A stretch of DNA of 64,000 nucleotides from Bacteroidota bacterium (GTDB taxonomy: Bacteria; Bacteroidota; Bacteroidia; Chitinophagales; BACL12), in the NCBI GenBank assembly GCA_016706255.1, contig JADJJZ010000006.1:248001-312000 (forward strand), read 5' to 3'. Below the pieces are notes generated by a model. It did not search any database and was not told where the DNA came from. It saw only the letters and a program-made list of their open reading frames with translations. A program made the position numbers and the translations under genes. Below are positions 41,931 through 51,351 of the stretch, in pieces (position 1 is the stretch's first letter; each line of letters begins with the position of its first letter).

Positions 41931-42245
41931 TCAGCAACATTTTATTTCGTTAAATAACTGTTTGAAAAACCCCAGTGCATTATTACAAACCGATTCGTTT
42001 AAGCAATAACAAACTCTGGGTCCGTCAATTTCCCCTTTTATGAGCCCGACTGCTTTTAATTCTTTAAGATGTTGTGAAACGGTGCTTTGCGAAAGTGGCA
42101 ATTGTTCAACAATATCACCACAAACACATTGTCCGTTCGAGAGCACTTTTAGTATTTCAATGCGCGCCGGATGGCCCAAAGCCTTAGCAATATCGGCAAT
42201 TCGGACGCTGTCGGGGTCAAATTCATGTTTTTTTGAGTAGGCCAT
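41931..42245 (-). CDS. arsR: ArsR-family As(III)-responsive repressor
   Basis: 104-residue winged-helix repressor. The metal site is C40-V-C42 in GQCVCGDIVEQL, in the same place as the ELCVCDL motif of As(III)-sensing ArsR. The recognition helix is LSQSTVSQHLKELKAVGLI. Extra Cys lie at 79, 81 and at the C terminus (IKCC). First gene of the operon, with an inverted repeat 13 bases upstream of its start. Confidence 0.93.
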   Translation of the reverse strand: MAYSKKHEFDPDSVRIADIAKALGHPARIEILKVLSNGQCVCGDIVEQLPLSQSTVSQHLKELKAVGLIKGEIDGPRVCYCLNESVCNNALGFFKQLFNEIKCC

Positions 42246-42257
42246 ATCTGATTGTAT

Positions 42258-42273
42258 ATCGCAAATATACGAT
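42258..42273 (-). promoter_or_regulatory. Probable ArsR operator
   Basis: Imperfect palindrome ATCGCAAATATACGAT (ATCG-N8-CGAT) 12 bases upstream of the arsR start. Read on the minus strand it contains TATATTTG, close to a -7 box, so repressor binding would block the promoter. Operator role is inferred from position and symmetry. Confidence 0.6.
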
Positions 42274-42335
42274 GAATAAAATTCCCACCAAATTTTTTAA
42301 CATTTTTTTTATCTTTATAAGAAATCAATTATCCT

Positions 42336-44174
42336 ATGAAAAGGCTCCTCCTTTCGTTTGCAATAATTTGTGTGTCTTCAACCTGGGTAAAAGCGGTACA
42401 TATTATTGGCGGTGAATTAACCTACCGGGATTTGGGTTCCGATTTATATGAAGTTCAATTGATAATTTACCGCGATTGCAACGGACTTACCAATTTTGAT
42501 AATCCTGCTTATCTGGATGTATATACTGCATTGGACAATGTATTGACACTAGAATTCACACTTTCTGACCCAATTGTTACTTCAATAGATGATGTTACTT
42601 TTGAATGCGCAGGACCGTTTGTTTCAACCTGCATTGAAAAAGGTGTATACCTTGATACAATCAGTCTGCCGGGTGTCGTTGGTGGTTACAATATCGTTTA
42701 CAACCGCTGCTGCCTATCAGCAGCATATGTCAATTTATCTGAGCCCGATGAAGACGGTTTTGCCGTATTTGCGCATATTCCGGGTACAGATATTACCACA
42801 ATTAACAGTTCACCGGTTTTTAGTCCGATAGAAACATTTTTAGTGTGTTTAGACGAACCAATATCTACAATTTTTACAGCTACCGACCCGGATGGCGATG
42901 CCTTGGTATATACTTTTTATGAACCATTTCTTGGAGGTAATCCTGCAAATCCGGCACCGGTTCCTGCGCTTCCTCCTCCGTATGCAACTGTAAATTATGA
43001 AGCCGGATTTTCCGGTATTCATCCCTTAAATGCTTCCCCCGAATTGGCAATTAATCCCGCAACCGGAGAAATTACCGGAACGCCATTAAATGAAGGTTTT
43101 TATTTAATTGGGATTGCAGTATCTGAATTTCGTGATGGGGTTTTATTGAACACTACTTATCTGCAAACTGAATTTATTGTTGCAAATTGTACTCCTGTTT
43201 TTCCTACAATTAGTGTAGATACGGAAATTAATACGTGTAATACTTTTGAAATAGATTTCAATAACGCCACTGATTTTTGGGCTACCTCTTTTTGGGATTT
43301 TGGTGATGGCGATACATCTAATTTATATAGTCCAAGTCATACGTACACTGCTGAAGGAACTTACAACGCAACCTACATCGCTAACAAAGGATTATTTTGC
43401 AGCGATACGGCTAATATTACTATTCATGTATTACCAATTAGCCCAACAACCATAGATTTTGATTATTCACCTGATCTGGATGTTTGTTTTAGTGACACAT
43501 TATTATTTTACACCGATGCTGACCCTGATTATAATTGGATAAACACATTAACCGGAGCAATAATTGGCGAAAATGATACACTGGATTTATCAGGAGATAT
43601 CGGTGCTCATTCAATTACATTATTTACTACTGATGATGATTTTTGTTATTTGTCGGATACCGTTGAAGCAACTGTGCATGCTCCATTGGGAATGGCCCTG
43701 ATTCCATCAGTATGGTTCGATGGACAAGTAATATTGATATGTCTCGCTTTAGAATCACCGGATGTGGATACTTATCAATGGTACTTAAATGGAAATCCAA
43801 TTGCGGGTGAAGCTGACAGCGAAATTATTTTTATCGATACCTGCGGATATTACAGCATTACGATAACCGATATATATGGATGTGTATACACTTCGGAAGC
43901 TGAATTTTTATGTCCGACAGCAATTGAAAATTATGCCACCACATTGTTTGAAATAATGCCAAATCCTTCAGATGGAATAATTACCATTAATTCCGATAAA
44001 ATAAACGGATTGGCTGATATCAAATTATTTAATGTGTTGGGAGAAACAGTGTTGACGCAACAAATTAATTTTGATAAATCGCAAACGCTACATATTGAAA
44101 CGGGTCCCGGAATTTATTTCCTGGAAATTAGTAACAACAATCAGCGTTGTATACAACAATTGATAATTAAATAG
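42336..44174 (+). CDS. Secreted PKD-domain protein with T9SS tail
   Basis: 612 residues. Signal peptide ending near VKA. The N-terminal region (HIIGGELTYRDLGSDLYEV, YRDCNG) is a conserved Bacteroidota surface-protein module. It is followed by a cadherin-like part (TATDPDGDALVYTF, NPATGEITGTPLNEGFY), a PKD domain around residue 320 (SFWDFGDGDTSNLYSPSHTY), an Ig-like part and a type IX sorting tail (EIMPNPSDGIITI ... GIYFLEISNNN). Likely a cell-surface adhesion or matrix protein. Its last bases overlap the C-terminal extension of the convergent ABC-F gene. Confidence 0.85.
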   Translation: MKRLLLSFAIICVSSTWVKAVHIIGGELTYRDLGSDLYEVQLIIYRDCNGLTNFDNPAYLDVYTALDNVLTLEFTLSDPIVTSIDDVTFECAGPFVSTCIEKGVYLDTISLPGVVGGYNIVYNRCCLSAAYVNLSEPDEDGFAVFAHIPGTDITTINSSPVFSPIETFLVCLDEPISTIFTATDPDGDALVYTFYEPFLGGNPANPAPVPALPPPYATVNYEAGFSGIHPLNASPELAINPATGEITGTPLNEGFYLIGIAVSEFRDGVLLNTTYLQTEFIVANCTPVFPTISVDTEINTCNTFEIDFNNATDFWATSFWDFGDGDTSNLYSPSHTYTAEGTYNATYIANKGLFCSDTANITIHVLPISPTTIDFDYSPDLDVCFSDTLLFYTDADPDYNWINTLTGAIIGENDTLDLSGDIGAHSITLFTTDDDFCYLSDTVEATVHAPLGMALIPSVWFDGQVILICLALESPDVDTYQWYLNGNPIAGEADSEIIFIDTCGYYSITITDIYGCVYTSEAEFLCPTAIENYATTLFEIMPNPSDGIITINSDKINGLADIKLFNVLGETVLTQQINFDKSQTLHIETGPGIYFLEISNNNQRCIQQLIIK

Positions 44175-44498
44175 TTTCCATCTGCTCTGTAAGAATTTCC
44201 CACTCGGCCATTTTTTTGGTGTGGGCGTCTTTCAGGCTGTTGTATTTATTAAAAATATCGGTCGTATTTGGCTTTTCGTAAAAAGCAGGATCATTCATTT
44301 GTTTTTCGATGGTTACAATTTCCGCTTCCATTGTTGCTATTTCTTTTTCCGCTTTTTCAATTTCTTTTTTTATGCGGTTAAGTTCGCGGTCGCGATTTTT
44401 TTTGTCGTCGGGATTTTCTTTTTTTATGGGAGATGATTCGGTTTCTTTTTTAACTTTTACCGGTTTTGGAGCTAACTCGAGTTCAGCCAGTGTACTTA
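44167..44498 (-). pseudogene. Out-of-frame C-terminal coiled-coil extension of the ABC-F gene
   Basis: One base out of frame with the ABC-F gene, a 108-codon open frame reads ISTLAELELAPKPVKVKKE and continues with IKKEIEKAEKEIATMEAEIV, EKQMNDPAFYEKPN and FNKYNSLKDAHTKKMAEWE. This is the usual C-terminal coiled coil of Uup/ABC-F proteins. The frame change is at a run of six T on the plus strand (44499-44504); with seven, the gene would read through. Extent overlaps the convergent PKD gene end by eight bases. Confidence 0.75.
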
Positions 44499-46100
44499 TT
44501 TTTTAGCTTCCAGATAATCATAAATGTCTCCGATATGTTCTTTAATTTTTTTATCCTTAAATTCAAACACACGGTTGGTAATTCCCTTTAAAAAATCACG
44601 ATCGTGAGAAACCACAATTACTGTTCCTTCAAAATTATTTAATGCATTTTTTAATACATCTTTACTGCGCATGTCCAAGTGGTTGGTAGGCTCATCGAGT
44701 ACCAATAAATTATATGGCTCAAGCAATAATTTACACATTGCCAGTCGCGATTTTTCACCACCCGATAATACTTTTACTTTTTTAAACGAAGCTTCACCAC
44801 CAAATAAAAACGCACCCAATAAAGTTCTGATATGCGAACGCATTTCACCTGCCGCAACCTTATCGATGGTGTCAAATACAGTATCATCACCACTCAGTGT
44901 TTCCGCCTGATTTTGGGCGTAATAACCAAGGTTTACATTGTGACCTAATTCCATTTCGCCGGTGTATTTTTCCAGCCCTGCAATTATTTTTGAGAGGGTA
45001 GATTTACCTTCACCGTTTTTACCTACAAATGCAATTTTATCGCCGCGATTTATTTCAAAATCAATTTCATCTAAAATTAATTTTACATCGTACGTTTTAG
45101 AAACTTTTTTACCGGTTACAACAGTTTTTCCTGAACGTTGTGGTTTTGGAAAATAGAAGTGAATGGTTGCAGTTTCTTCATCATCAACTTCAATTTCTTC
45201 AATCTTATCCAATTTTTTAATGAGCGATTGTGCAAATTTTGCCTTGTTGGCTTTTGCTCTGAATTTATCAATCAGTTTTTCAGTATGCTCAATATATTTT
45301 TCCTGATTTTTTTGTGCGGCGCGTTGTTGATCAATACGCTCTTTTCTCAATTCAACAAACGTGGAATAATTGGCAGGATAGTCATATATTTTCTGACTAA
45401 CAATTTCGATAGTGCGTTTTGTTACATTATCTAAAAATGTTCTATCGTGGGACACAATCATAATTGCACCGGGATAAGTTTCCAAATAAGTTTCCAGCCA
45501 TTGAATACTTTCAATATCCAGGTGATTCGTAGGCTCATCGAGTAAAACCAATTCCGGTTTACTTAATAATATTTTTGCCAGCTCAATACGCATTTGCCAT
45601 CCACCGCTGAACGTTTCAACCGGTTTATCAAAATCTTCGCGCATAAAACCCAAACCCATCAATACCAATTCAATTTGTTTTTCGATGGTGGCCACATTTA
45701 TTATTTCCAGGCGATGCGAAATTTCCTGAATTTCATTAATGATATCATGGTAAGAATCACTTTCGTAATCGGTTCTTACCGTGAGTTCATGTTCAATTTC
45801 GTGCATCCGCTGGTCAAGCTGTAAGGCTTCGTTAAAGGCAGTTTGTGTTTCTTCAAACACGGTTTTACCTTTCATTTTACTCAAATCCTGATGTAAAAAT
45901 CCGATTAAGCTGTCTTTTGGTAATACAACCTGTCCTGAATCCGGTTTTTGTAATCCGCTCATTATTTTCATGAGGGTGGACTTACCGGCACCGTTTTTAC
46001 CAACTAAACCAACACGGTCGTTCTCTTTTAAGGCAAAGGAAACATCTTCAAATAAAAAAATACCGCCAAAGTGAATGGACAGGTTCTGCACTGAAATCAT
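44496..46100 (-). CDS. ABC-F family ATPase (ribosome-associated)
   Basis: 534 residues in the uninterrupted frame. Two ABC domains in tandem without membrane segments: Walker A GLVGKNGAGKST and AFVGKNGEGKST, signatures FSGGWQMRIELAKILL and LSGGEKSRLAMCKLLL, Walker B LVLLDEPTNHLDI and LLVLDEPTNHLDM. The linker between them is the charged arm (YIEHTEKLIDKFRAKANKAKF). ABC-F proteins act at the ribosomal E site in translation control or drug protection; this is of the YkpA/Uup type. The reading frame stops early and the C-terminal coiled coil continues in another frame. A TACCTTTG box is four bases before the start. Confidence 0.92.
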   Translation of the reverse strand: MISVQNLSIHFGGIFLFEDVSFALKENDRVGLVGKNGAGKSTLMKIMSGLQKPDSGQVVLPKDSLIGFLHQDLSKMKGKTVFEETQTAFNEALQLDQRMHEIEHELTVRTDYESDSYHDIINEIQEISHRLEIINVATIEKQIELVLMGLGFMREDFDKPVETFSGGWQMRIELAKILLSKPELVLLDEPTNHLDIESIQWLETYLETYPGAIMIVSHDRTFLDNVTKRTIEIVSQKIYDYPANYSTFVELRKERIDQQRAAQKNQEKYIEHTEKLIDKFRAKANKAKFAQSLIKKLDKIEEIEVDDEETATIHFYFPKPQRSGKTVVTGKKVSKTYDVKLILDEIDFEINRGDKIAFVGKNGEGKSTLSKIIAGLEKYTGEMELGHNVNLGYYAQNQAETLSGDDTVFDTIDKVAAGEMRSHIRTLLGAFLFGGEASFKKVKVLSGGEKSRLAMCKLLLEPYNLLVLDEPTNHLDMRSKDVLKNALNNFEGTVIVVSHDRDFLKGITNRVFEFKDKKIKEHIGDIYDYLEAKK

Positions 46101-46104
46101 GGCG

Positions 46105-46112
46105 CAAAGGTA
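46105..46112 (-). promoter_or_regulatory. Candidate -7 box directly upstream of the ABC-F gene
   Basis: Minus strand TACCTTTG-CGCC-ATG, identical in layout to glyQS. No evident -33 element at 19-20 bases. Confidence 0.4.
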
Positions 46113-46171
46113 AGCAGATGCTTTGAAAAAGCGGTGGAATTCTTAAAAATAGCGGGTAACAGCCGATTCTA

Positions 46172-47104
46172 TCAATTTTTCTTATAAACCAATTCACGTG
46201 TTTTTCGGACACTTGTAATGGTTTCTTTCACATAAATACCGTTAACTGCAGCGTTATATTCAATTATTTGACCCAACATGTTGTAATAATTGATGCTGAT
46301 AATAGTTTCGTCAATATTACATGTAATGATATCAGACAATGAATAAGAAAAATCGCCATTCACCTGTTTTAAGCGGTAATAGTTTTGTTCAAAAGGTTGA
46401 GTATCCTGAAAGTTATAATATTTATCTGAAGTGGAATTTCCGGCGGCATCTACCAACCCAATCATTTCAAAGTTGACACCATCCGACGAACGTTCAATTT
46501 CGAAAAACCGCGAATCTTCTTCTGAAGCAGTGCTCCAGTTCAAAATAATAGTATTATTACTTGCGTAACAGGTAAAAGCGGTTAGTTCTATTGGGAGTGG
46601 AGCAGCATAAACAACATAAGGACACCAATTGCTGAAACCGGCTGTTGGACCGCCTCCGATACATTTAATATCTACACACCATGTATAACAGGTACCTATA
46701 GTAAGGCCCGTATATGTAATACCTGTGCCAAATAATGTACAAGCAGGAGCGCAGGTATAAAGATTAAAATTTGTAAATGTAACTGCTACACAACCCGTGG
46801 TGCTAAATCCGGCATTTATGTCTATATCAGTGCCCGGTGCTGTAAATGTGTAACAAACAGTAGCATTTTTTTTAACAGGTGCATAGGCAAAACAATATCC
46901 ATTTGCAGTTAGGTAGGCATAATCGGGCGGGTACGCTGCCATTGAGGGCCCTAAAAATGCACCATCAGGCGATGCACAACTTCCGGCTCTCGAGCCCTCA
47001 CCAGGTTCAATTTGATCCTTTCGAATAAAGGATCCTTCGCAGGATTGCGCCTTGACGACAATTCCGTACACCAGGATTAATACAATCAAAATAAATTTCT
47101 TCAT
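46172..47104 (-). CDS. Secreted Cys-rich protein with T9SS tail (paralogue 1)
   Basis: 310 residues. Signal peptide to VKAQS. The Cys-rich N-terminal domain (about 20-165) contains SRAGSCASPDG, VKKNATVCYTFTAPGT, FNLYTCAPACTLFGTGITYTGL cut as CAPACTLFGTGITYTGL, and GTCYTWCVDIKC. A fibronectin-like linker follows (PLPIELTAFTCY ... NTIILNWSTASEEDSRFFEIERS cut as LNWSTASEED), then a weak sorting tail (INYYNMLGQIIEYNAAVNGIYVKE). The same architecture recurs 2.5 kb away at 49641-50570. Family not recognised; probably surface-exposed and disulfide-bonded. Confidence 0.78.
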   Translation of the reverse strand: MKKFILIVLILVYGIVVKAQSCEGSFIRKDQIEPGEGSRAGSCASPDGAFLGPSMAAYPPDYAYLTANGYCFAYAPVKKNATVCYTFTAPGTDIDINAGFSTTGCVAVTFTNFNLYTCAPACTLFGTGITYTGLTIGTCYTWCVDIKCIGGGPTAGFSNWCPYVVYAAPLPIELTAFTCYASNNTIILNWSTASEEDSRFFEIERSSDGVNFEMIGLVDAAGNSTSDKYYNFQDTQPFEQNYYRLKQVNGDFSYSLSDIITCNIDETIISINYYNMLGQIIEYNAAVNGIYVKETITSVRKTRELVYKKN

Positions 47105-47204
47105 GTGTGCCTGATTTTATAAATGAACCGAAGGAAGTCCATTCCATAGTAAATATAACCCTTTATGACAAGATACTTTTTTTCAAGTAAGGAAAAGTAG
47201 CTTG

Positions 47205-49490
47205 TTAATTGACAAACTTGCCTTCCATATTAGTATCGGCTAATTGCAAATTAATTAAATAAGCTCCTTTGGCAAGTTCAGGTAAAGTTGTTTTAACAAC
47301 TGTAGTTCCTTGTGACAGCGCAATTGAATTAGTAAATACTATTTTGCCGGAAAGGTCGTAAACAGTCATAACTGCTGATCCATTGTTTGTAGAATTAACA
47401 CTAACGTGCAGGGTATTACTTTCAGCATCAAAAATTGTTGAAGTTATTTCATTACCCGGTTGATATGAAGTTTTAATTGCAATCACATCTGAATACATAA
47501 CTTCATTATTTGAATTTGTTTGTTTCAGTCTGTAATAAATAATCTGACTTTCGGGACTCAAATCAACGAAGGTATAATTTTGAAATCCGGAATTATTTTT
47601 AGATTCTACGGTACCGATTGAATAGAAGTCGTTACCGGTAGTTGAACGTTCGATAATATAATTTGTGCCAATTTCAGATTGGGTGCTCCAACTTAAGTAG
47701 TTATTTTTTTCAAGATGATAGCCACTAAATTCAGTTAAAGGTAATGGCAATAATAAACAATTGTTTGTAACAGTAACAACATCGGTAGCGGTATTTCCGC
47801 ACGCGTCTGTAATTGTCAAAGTATATGATGTTGTACCTAGAGGAAAAGTTACATACACGCTATCGCTTGTTGCACCAATTGGTGACCATGAATAAGTATA
47901 ACCTGGTACCCCATAAATTGGAGTTGTTGGAGCTAGCCAATCTGATTGATCAGCGCAATTTAAAATCGTGTAAGAAGTTCCTCCGGCAGCAGTTGCTGTT
48001 GCCTCTACTGTTTTTCCTTTTATAGTAACATCAAAATCATCTAATTGAATACAAGGCACATCACAAAGCGGATCGGTATTAACACAAGCCAATCGTTGTA
48101 AGTGCACATTAAATGGAATTGTAAATGATGCGCAACTTGGTGTAAAACATCCGGATACTAAATGTGGCATACTGGTAGTTGCTAAAACTAAATGTCCCGC
48201 AATTAAACAAGTTCCACCGCCAACACAAGTGTAAATAATTCCGGGAGCTCCAATAGGATCAACTCCGCAACTTGTCGATATATAGACTACTGTGAAATTT
48301 TTTGCGCAATTTCCGCTTGGCGTACAACCGCCATTTTTTGCTTCAACATCTAACGAAACGTTTGCTGTAGTTAACGTTGCATTTGCAGGAGTAGAAACGT
48401 TCATGGTGTGAATACAATATTCCGGCCAATAGCGCGACCCAAGTGGTGTTCCGGCTATGGATGCAGGCGTGCCGCTAACGGTTGGGTCAATTACAATAGG
48501 GAAAGTTCTTTCCGGGTTTGTTAACCAGCTATTATCTAAATACAATGAAACAGTCACTTGATTTCCAACTTGCTCAACAGCATATTCACCAATTAAATTG
48601 TTTGCAGCCATTTCTTCATCAACAGGATTTTCCATGTAGGTAAATACACGATCAAAACGTGCAAATTCATTTCCAAATGCATCAACTAAAATTAAATCGC
48701 CACTCCAACGGCCACTCGGGGTTTCTTCACCTTCATAAATATCGCGAATAATGGAAAATCCTTCGGGTAAAGTAATTGTTTCTTTAAAAATACTGTAATC
48801 GCTACCTGCATCAATTGCATTTAAATTATGTAAAATAAAATCAGTTTTAATTTTACCTTTTGAAAATGTATGGCGAATATCAATACCATTCCAAGCGTTA
48901 TATAAAATTGCGCCATCGTTGCCAACAGTATGATTTGAAGGTTGCATTAATTTAGTTATTTCCGGTGTGTTGCTCCCACTTAATAACCAACTTTTATTAA
49001 AAATAAAACTGAACGCTTCTGTCAATTGGATAGAAGTAGCATTTGTATTAAAATTTATTGCAGTAGGCTGTTCTTGTTTTATTGCACTGTAAATATTTTC
49101 ATTGTCTGTGGGATGCAATCTGTAATCAATAGTTATCCAATCGCCGTTTGCATTTTTATAATGTAAATCGTTTAAAGATGTTTGCGCATAAACATCCCTT
49201 TCGCTTGGATCATTACCAACATAATATCTTGTATTTACCGTACGCTGATCAATTATTTCACTGCAGTCTTCGCAACCGGCATTAAAAGGTAAAATACCAT
49301 ATTCTTCATGCGATTTTGCATAAGCACTTGAATTTTTTTCAAGTTCTCCATTTATTAAAACCCGGGAATTACTAAAAGTTGTGTAATTATATTCTTTTGA
49401 AAACAAAGGCTTATTTCCTTGCTGTGCATAGGTGCTTTGCAAGCAAAACGATACAAGTAAATAAACAATAAATAAATACTGCTTTTTCAT
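47205..49490 (-). CDS. Large secreted protein with T9SS tail, unknown N-terminal module
   Basis: 761 residues. Signal peptide to TYAQ. The N-terminal 330 residues (YYVGNDPSERDVYAQTSLND, DGAILYNAWNGIDIRHTF, NPERTFPIVIDPTVSGTP) form a module seen in large Bacteroidota surface proteins that precede repeated beta domains. A Cys-rich middle (TCVGGGTCLIAGHLVL, ASFTIPFNVHL), an SprB-like or Ig repeat (YTYSWSPIGATSDSVYVTF) and an NNCLLLPLPLTEFSGYHLEK fibronectin-like linker follow. The end is a type IX tail (HVSVNSTNNGSAVMTVYDLSG). It lies between the two Cys-rich paralogues on the same strand. Confidence 0.8.
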   Translation of the reverse strand: MKKQYLFIVYLLVSFCLQSTYAQQGNKPLFSKEYNYTTFSNSRVLINGELEKNSSAYAKSHEEYGILPFNAGCEDCSEIIDQRTVNTRYYVGNDPSERDVYAQTSLNDLHYKNANGDWITIDYRLHPTDNENIYSAIKQEQPTAINFNTNATSIQLTEAFSFIFNKSWLLSGSNTPEITKLMQPSNHTVGNDGAILYNAWNGIDIRHTFSKGKIKTDFILHNLNAIDAGSDYSIFKETITLPEGFSIIRDIYEGEETPSGRWSGDLILVDAFGNEFARFDRVFTYMENPVDEEMAANNLIGEYAVEQVGNQVTVSLYLDNSWLTNPERTFPIVIDPTVSGTPASIAGTPLGSRYWPEYCIHTMNVSTPANATLTTANVSLDVEAKNGGCTPSGNCAKNFTVVYISTSCGVDPIGAPGIIYTCVGGGTCLIAGHLVLATTSMPHLVSGCFTPSCASFTIPFNVHLQRLACVNTDPLCDVPCIQLDDFDVTIKGKTVEATATAAGGTSYTILNCADQSDWLAPTTPIYGVPGYTYSWSPIGATSDSVYVTFPLGTTSYTLTITDACGNTATDVVTVTNNCLLLPLPLTEFSGYHLEKNNYLSWSTQSEIGTNYIIERSTTGNDFYSIGTVESKNNSGFQNYTFVDLSPESQIIYYRLKQTNSNNEVMYSDVIAIKTSYQPGNEITSTIFDAESNTLHVSVNSTNNGSAVMTVYDLSGKIVFTNSIALSQGTTVVKTTLPELAKGAYLINLQLADTNMEGKFVN

Positions 49491-49640
49491 AAAATAGTTC
49501 GACGTTATGTGTGTTTGAATGAAGGATTACACCCCAATTCAGCCAATAAAAATACTGGTTTTCTTACACTTCAGCAAAATTTTTGAAGATTCCGGAGCCT
49601 CTTTTTAGAAAAAACAGCTAAGATTGACCCGGATAGAAAG

Positions 49641-50570
49641 TTATTTAACCACCAACTGATAGACACAATTTTCGTTACAAGAAGATTTCAACAATAAAAC
49701 TCCACTCATAACTGATTCATAATCAATTAATTGCCCGCTAAGCGTAAAATAATTTACAACTACGGGCAATTGGTCAAAATTGCAGGATATTACCTCCGAA
49801 TTTACTGTATTACCTCCAAAATCGGTTTGCTGCAAATAGTAGTAATTTATTCCGGCAACCGGATTCTTATCTTCAAAATAGTATGTTTTTTCAATAGTTG
49901 TTGTCCCTGAACCACTAATACTGCCTAAGCTTTGAAATAAAATTCCATCATTTGACCTGTAAATTGTATAGCTGTCACAATTTGACTCAGAAATTGTAGT
50001 CCATTTGAGTAAAATTTTATCTATTTCAGCTGATGCCGTAAAATCCGTCAGTTCTATTGGAAGCGGCGCAGTATAAATAAAATACGGGCACATTGAAGTA
50101 AATCCGGCCCCGCCGCCACCGCCTGTAAAATGGGTGTCGAAACACCAGGTATAACACTGCCCGGGAGTTAATCCGGTAAACACCAGGCCCGTCCCAAACA
50201 ACACACAACCCGGCGCGCAGGTAAATAATTCGAAGTCGGAAAACCACAACGAAAATCCGCCGCCATAAGTAAATGTGAAAGCTGCATCGAGCGTTGCAGT
50301 TGTGCCCGGACTGGTAAACGTATAGCAGTAAGTGGCATTTTTTACTGCAGGATTGATCGTATAGCAACACCCGGCATCGAATACCTCAGTATAGGTTGGA
50401 TAATCGGGTAATTCGGTACATACAATTGGCCCGTTTGGTGAGGCGCAACTGCCAGCTCTATTGTTTTCATCTGCTAAAACAAATCCTTCCGGTATGCGGC
50501 TATATGAAACTTCCTGGCCGCTGCAAATTCCGACAAATGAAAACAACATAATTGTGAGATGTTGTTTCAT
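49641..50570 (-). CDS. Secreted Cys-rich protein with T9SS tail (paralogue 2)
   Basis: 309 residues, same domain order as the gene at 46172-47104: signal peptide ending near SGQ, then NRAGSCASPNG, VKNATYCYTFTSPGT, LFTCAPGCVLFGTGLVFTGL and GQCYTWCFDTHF. The linker is PLPIELTDFTASAEI and the tail is VVVNYFTLSGQLIDYESV. The Cys positions are kept while the linker and tail vary, indicating an old tandem duplication. Paralogue 1 and the 761-residue protein lie downstream on the same strand, separated by gaps of about 100-150 bases. Confidence 0.78.
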   Translation of the reverse strand: MKQHLTIMLFSFVGICSGQEVSYSRIPEGFVLADENNRAGSCASPNGPIVCTELPDYPTYTEVFDAGCCYTINPAVKNATYCYTFTSPGTTATLDAAFTFTYGGGFSLWFSDFELFTCAPGCVLFGTGLVFTGLTPGQCYTWCFDTHFTGGGGGAGFTSMCPYFIYTAPLPIELTDFTASAEIDKILLKWTTISESNCDSYTIYRSNDGILFQSLGSISGSGTTTIEKTYYFEDKNPVAGINYYYLQQTDFGGNTVNSEVISCNFDQLPVVVNYFTLSGQLIDYESVMSGVLLLKSSCNENCVYQLVVK

Positions 50571-50643
50571 ATATCTAATTTTGGTTTTACAATACGAAGA
50601 GGAGCAAGTATTGTTGATTCATAACTATAAAATTGAATATTTC

Positions 50644-51312
50644 ATGTCACAAATCCAAAAAAATTCGCTAAAATTTTTAAAACAGCTTGCAGCAAATAAC
50701 AATAAAGCCTGGTTTGATGCCAACCGACCTGATTATGAAGCGGCAAAAGCCAATTTTATTGAATTTATTGGCGAATTAATTACCAAAATGGGCGCTATCG
50801 ATTCAGGTGTTGCCGGATTGGAAGCTAAAAAAACAATATTTCGAATCAACCGTGACGTGCGATTTTCGAAGGATAAAAGTCCTTACAAAAACAATTTCGG
50901 GGCTACGCTTAGTATGGGTGGAAAAAACATGCAAACGGCAGGATATTATTTCCAGATTCAGCCCGGTAATAAAAGTTTTGCCGCCGCCGGTTCCTACATG
51001 CCGATTCCTGAAAATCTCGCAAAAATCAGACAGGAAATCGATTATAATTTTAAAGATTTCAAAAAAATAGTGGAATCCGCTGCATTCAAAAAACAGTTTG
51101 AAACTTTAGATGAAATTGAAAAATTAAAAACGGTGCCGAAGGGCTACAATGCTGATAATGCGGCTTTGGAATATCTGAAACATAAAAGTTTTGTAGTGTC
51201 ACACACCTTTACTGATGCGGAGGTTACCGACCCTGCTTTCATTAAAACTGTAGTTGCTACATTTAAAACCGCATTTCCATTGGTAAAATTTATAAATAAT
51301 GCTTTAGAATAA
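50644..51312 (+). CDS. DUF2461 family protein
   Basis: 222 residues from 50644 (MSQIQKNSLKFLKQL). An in-frame start at 50461 is rejected because it overlaps the convergent-side secreted gene and its extra residues look random. Typical DUF2461 pattern: FLKQLAANNNKAWFDANRPDYE cut as NNNKAWFDANRPDYE, TIFRINRDVRFSKDKSPYK, FGATLSMGGKN, AGYYFQIQPG and KTVPKGYNADN. Cytoplasmic, function unknown. Confidence 0.88.
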   Translation: MSQIQKNSLKFLKQLAANNNKAWFDANRPDYEAAKANFIEFIGELITKMGAIDSGVAGLEAKKTIFRINRDVRFSKDKSPYKNNFGATLSMGGKNMQTAGYYFQIQPGNKSFAAAGSYMPIPENLAKIRQEIDYNFKDFKKIVESAAFKKQFETLDEIEKLKTVPKGYNADNAALEYLKHKSFVVSHTFTDAEVTDPAFIKTVVATFKTAFPLVKFINNALE

Positions 51313-51351
51313 GTAAATTTGAGTTGCCAACTTCCAATAATTATATAGGCG

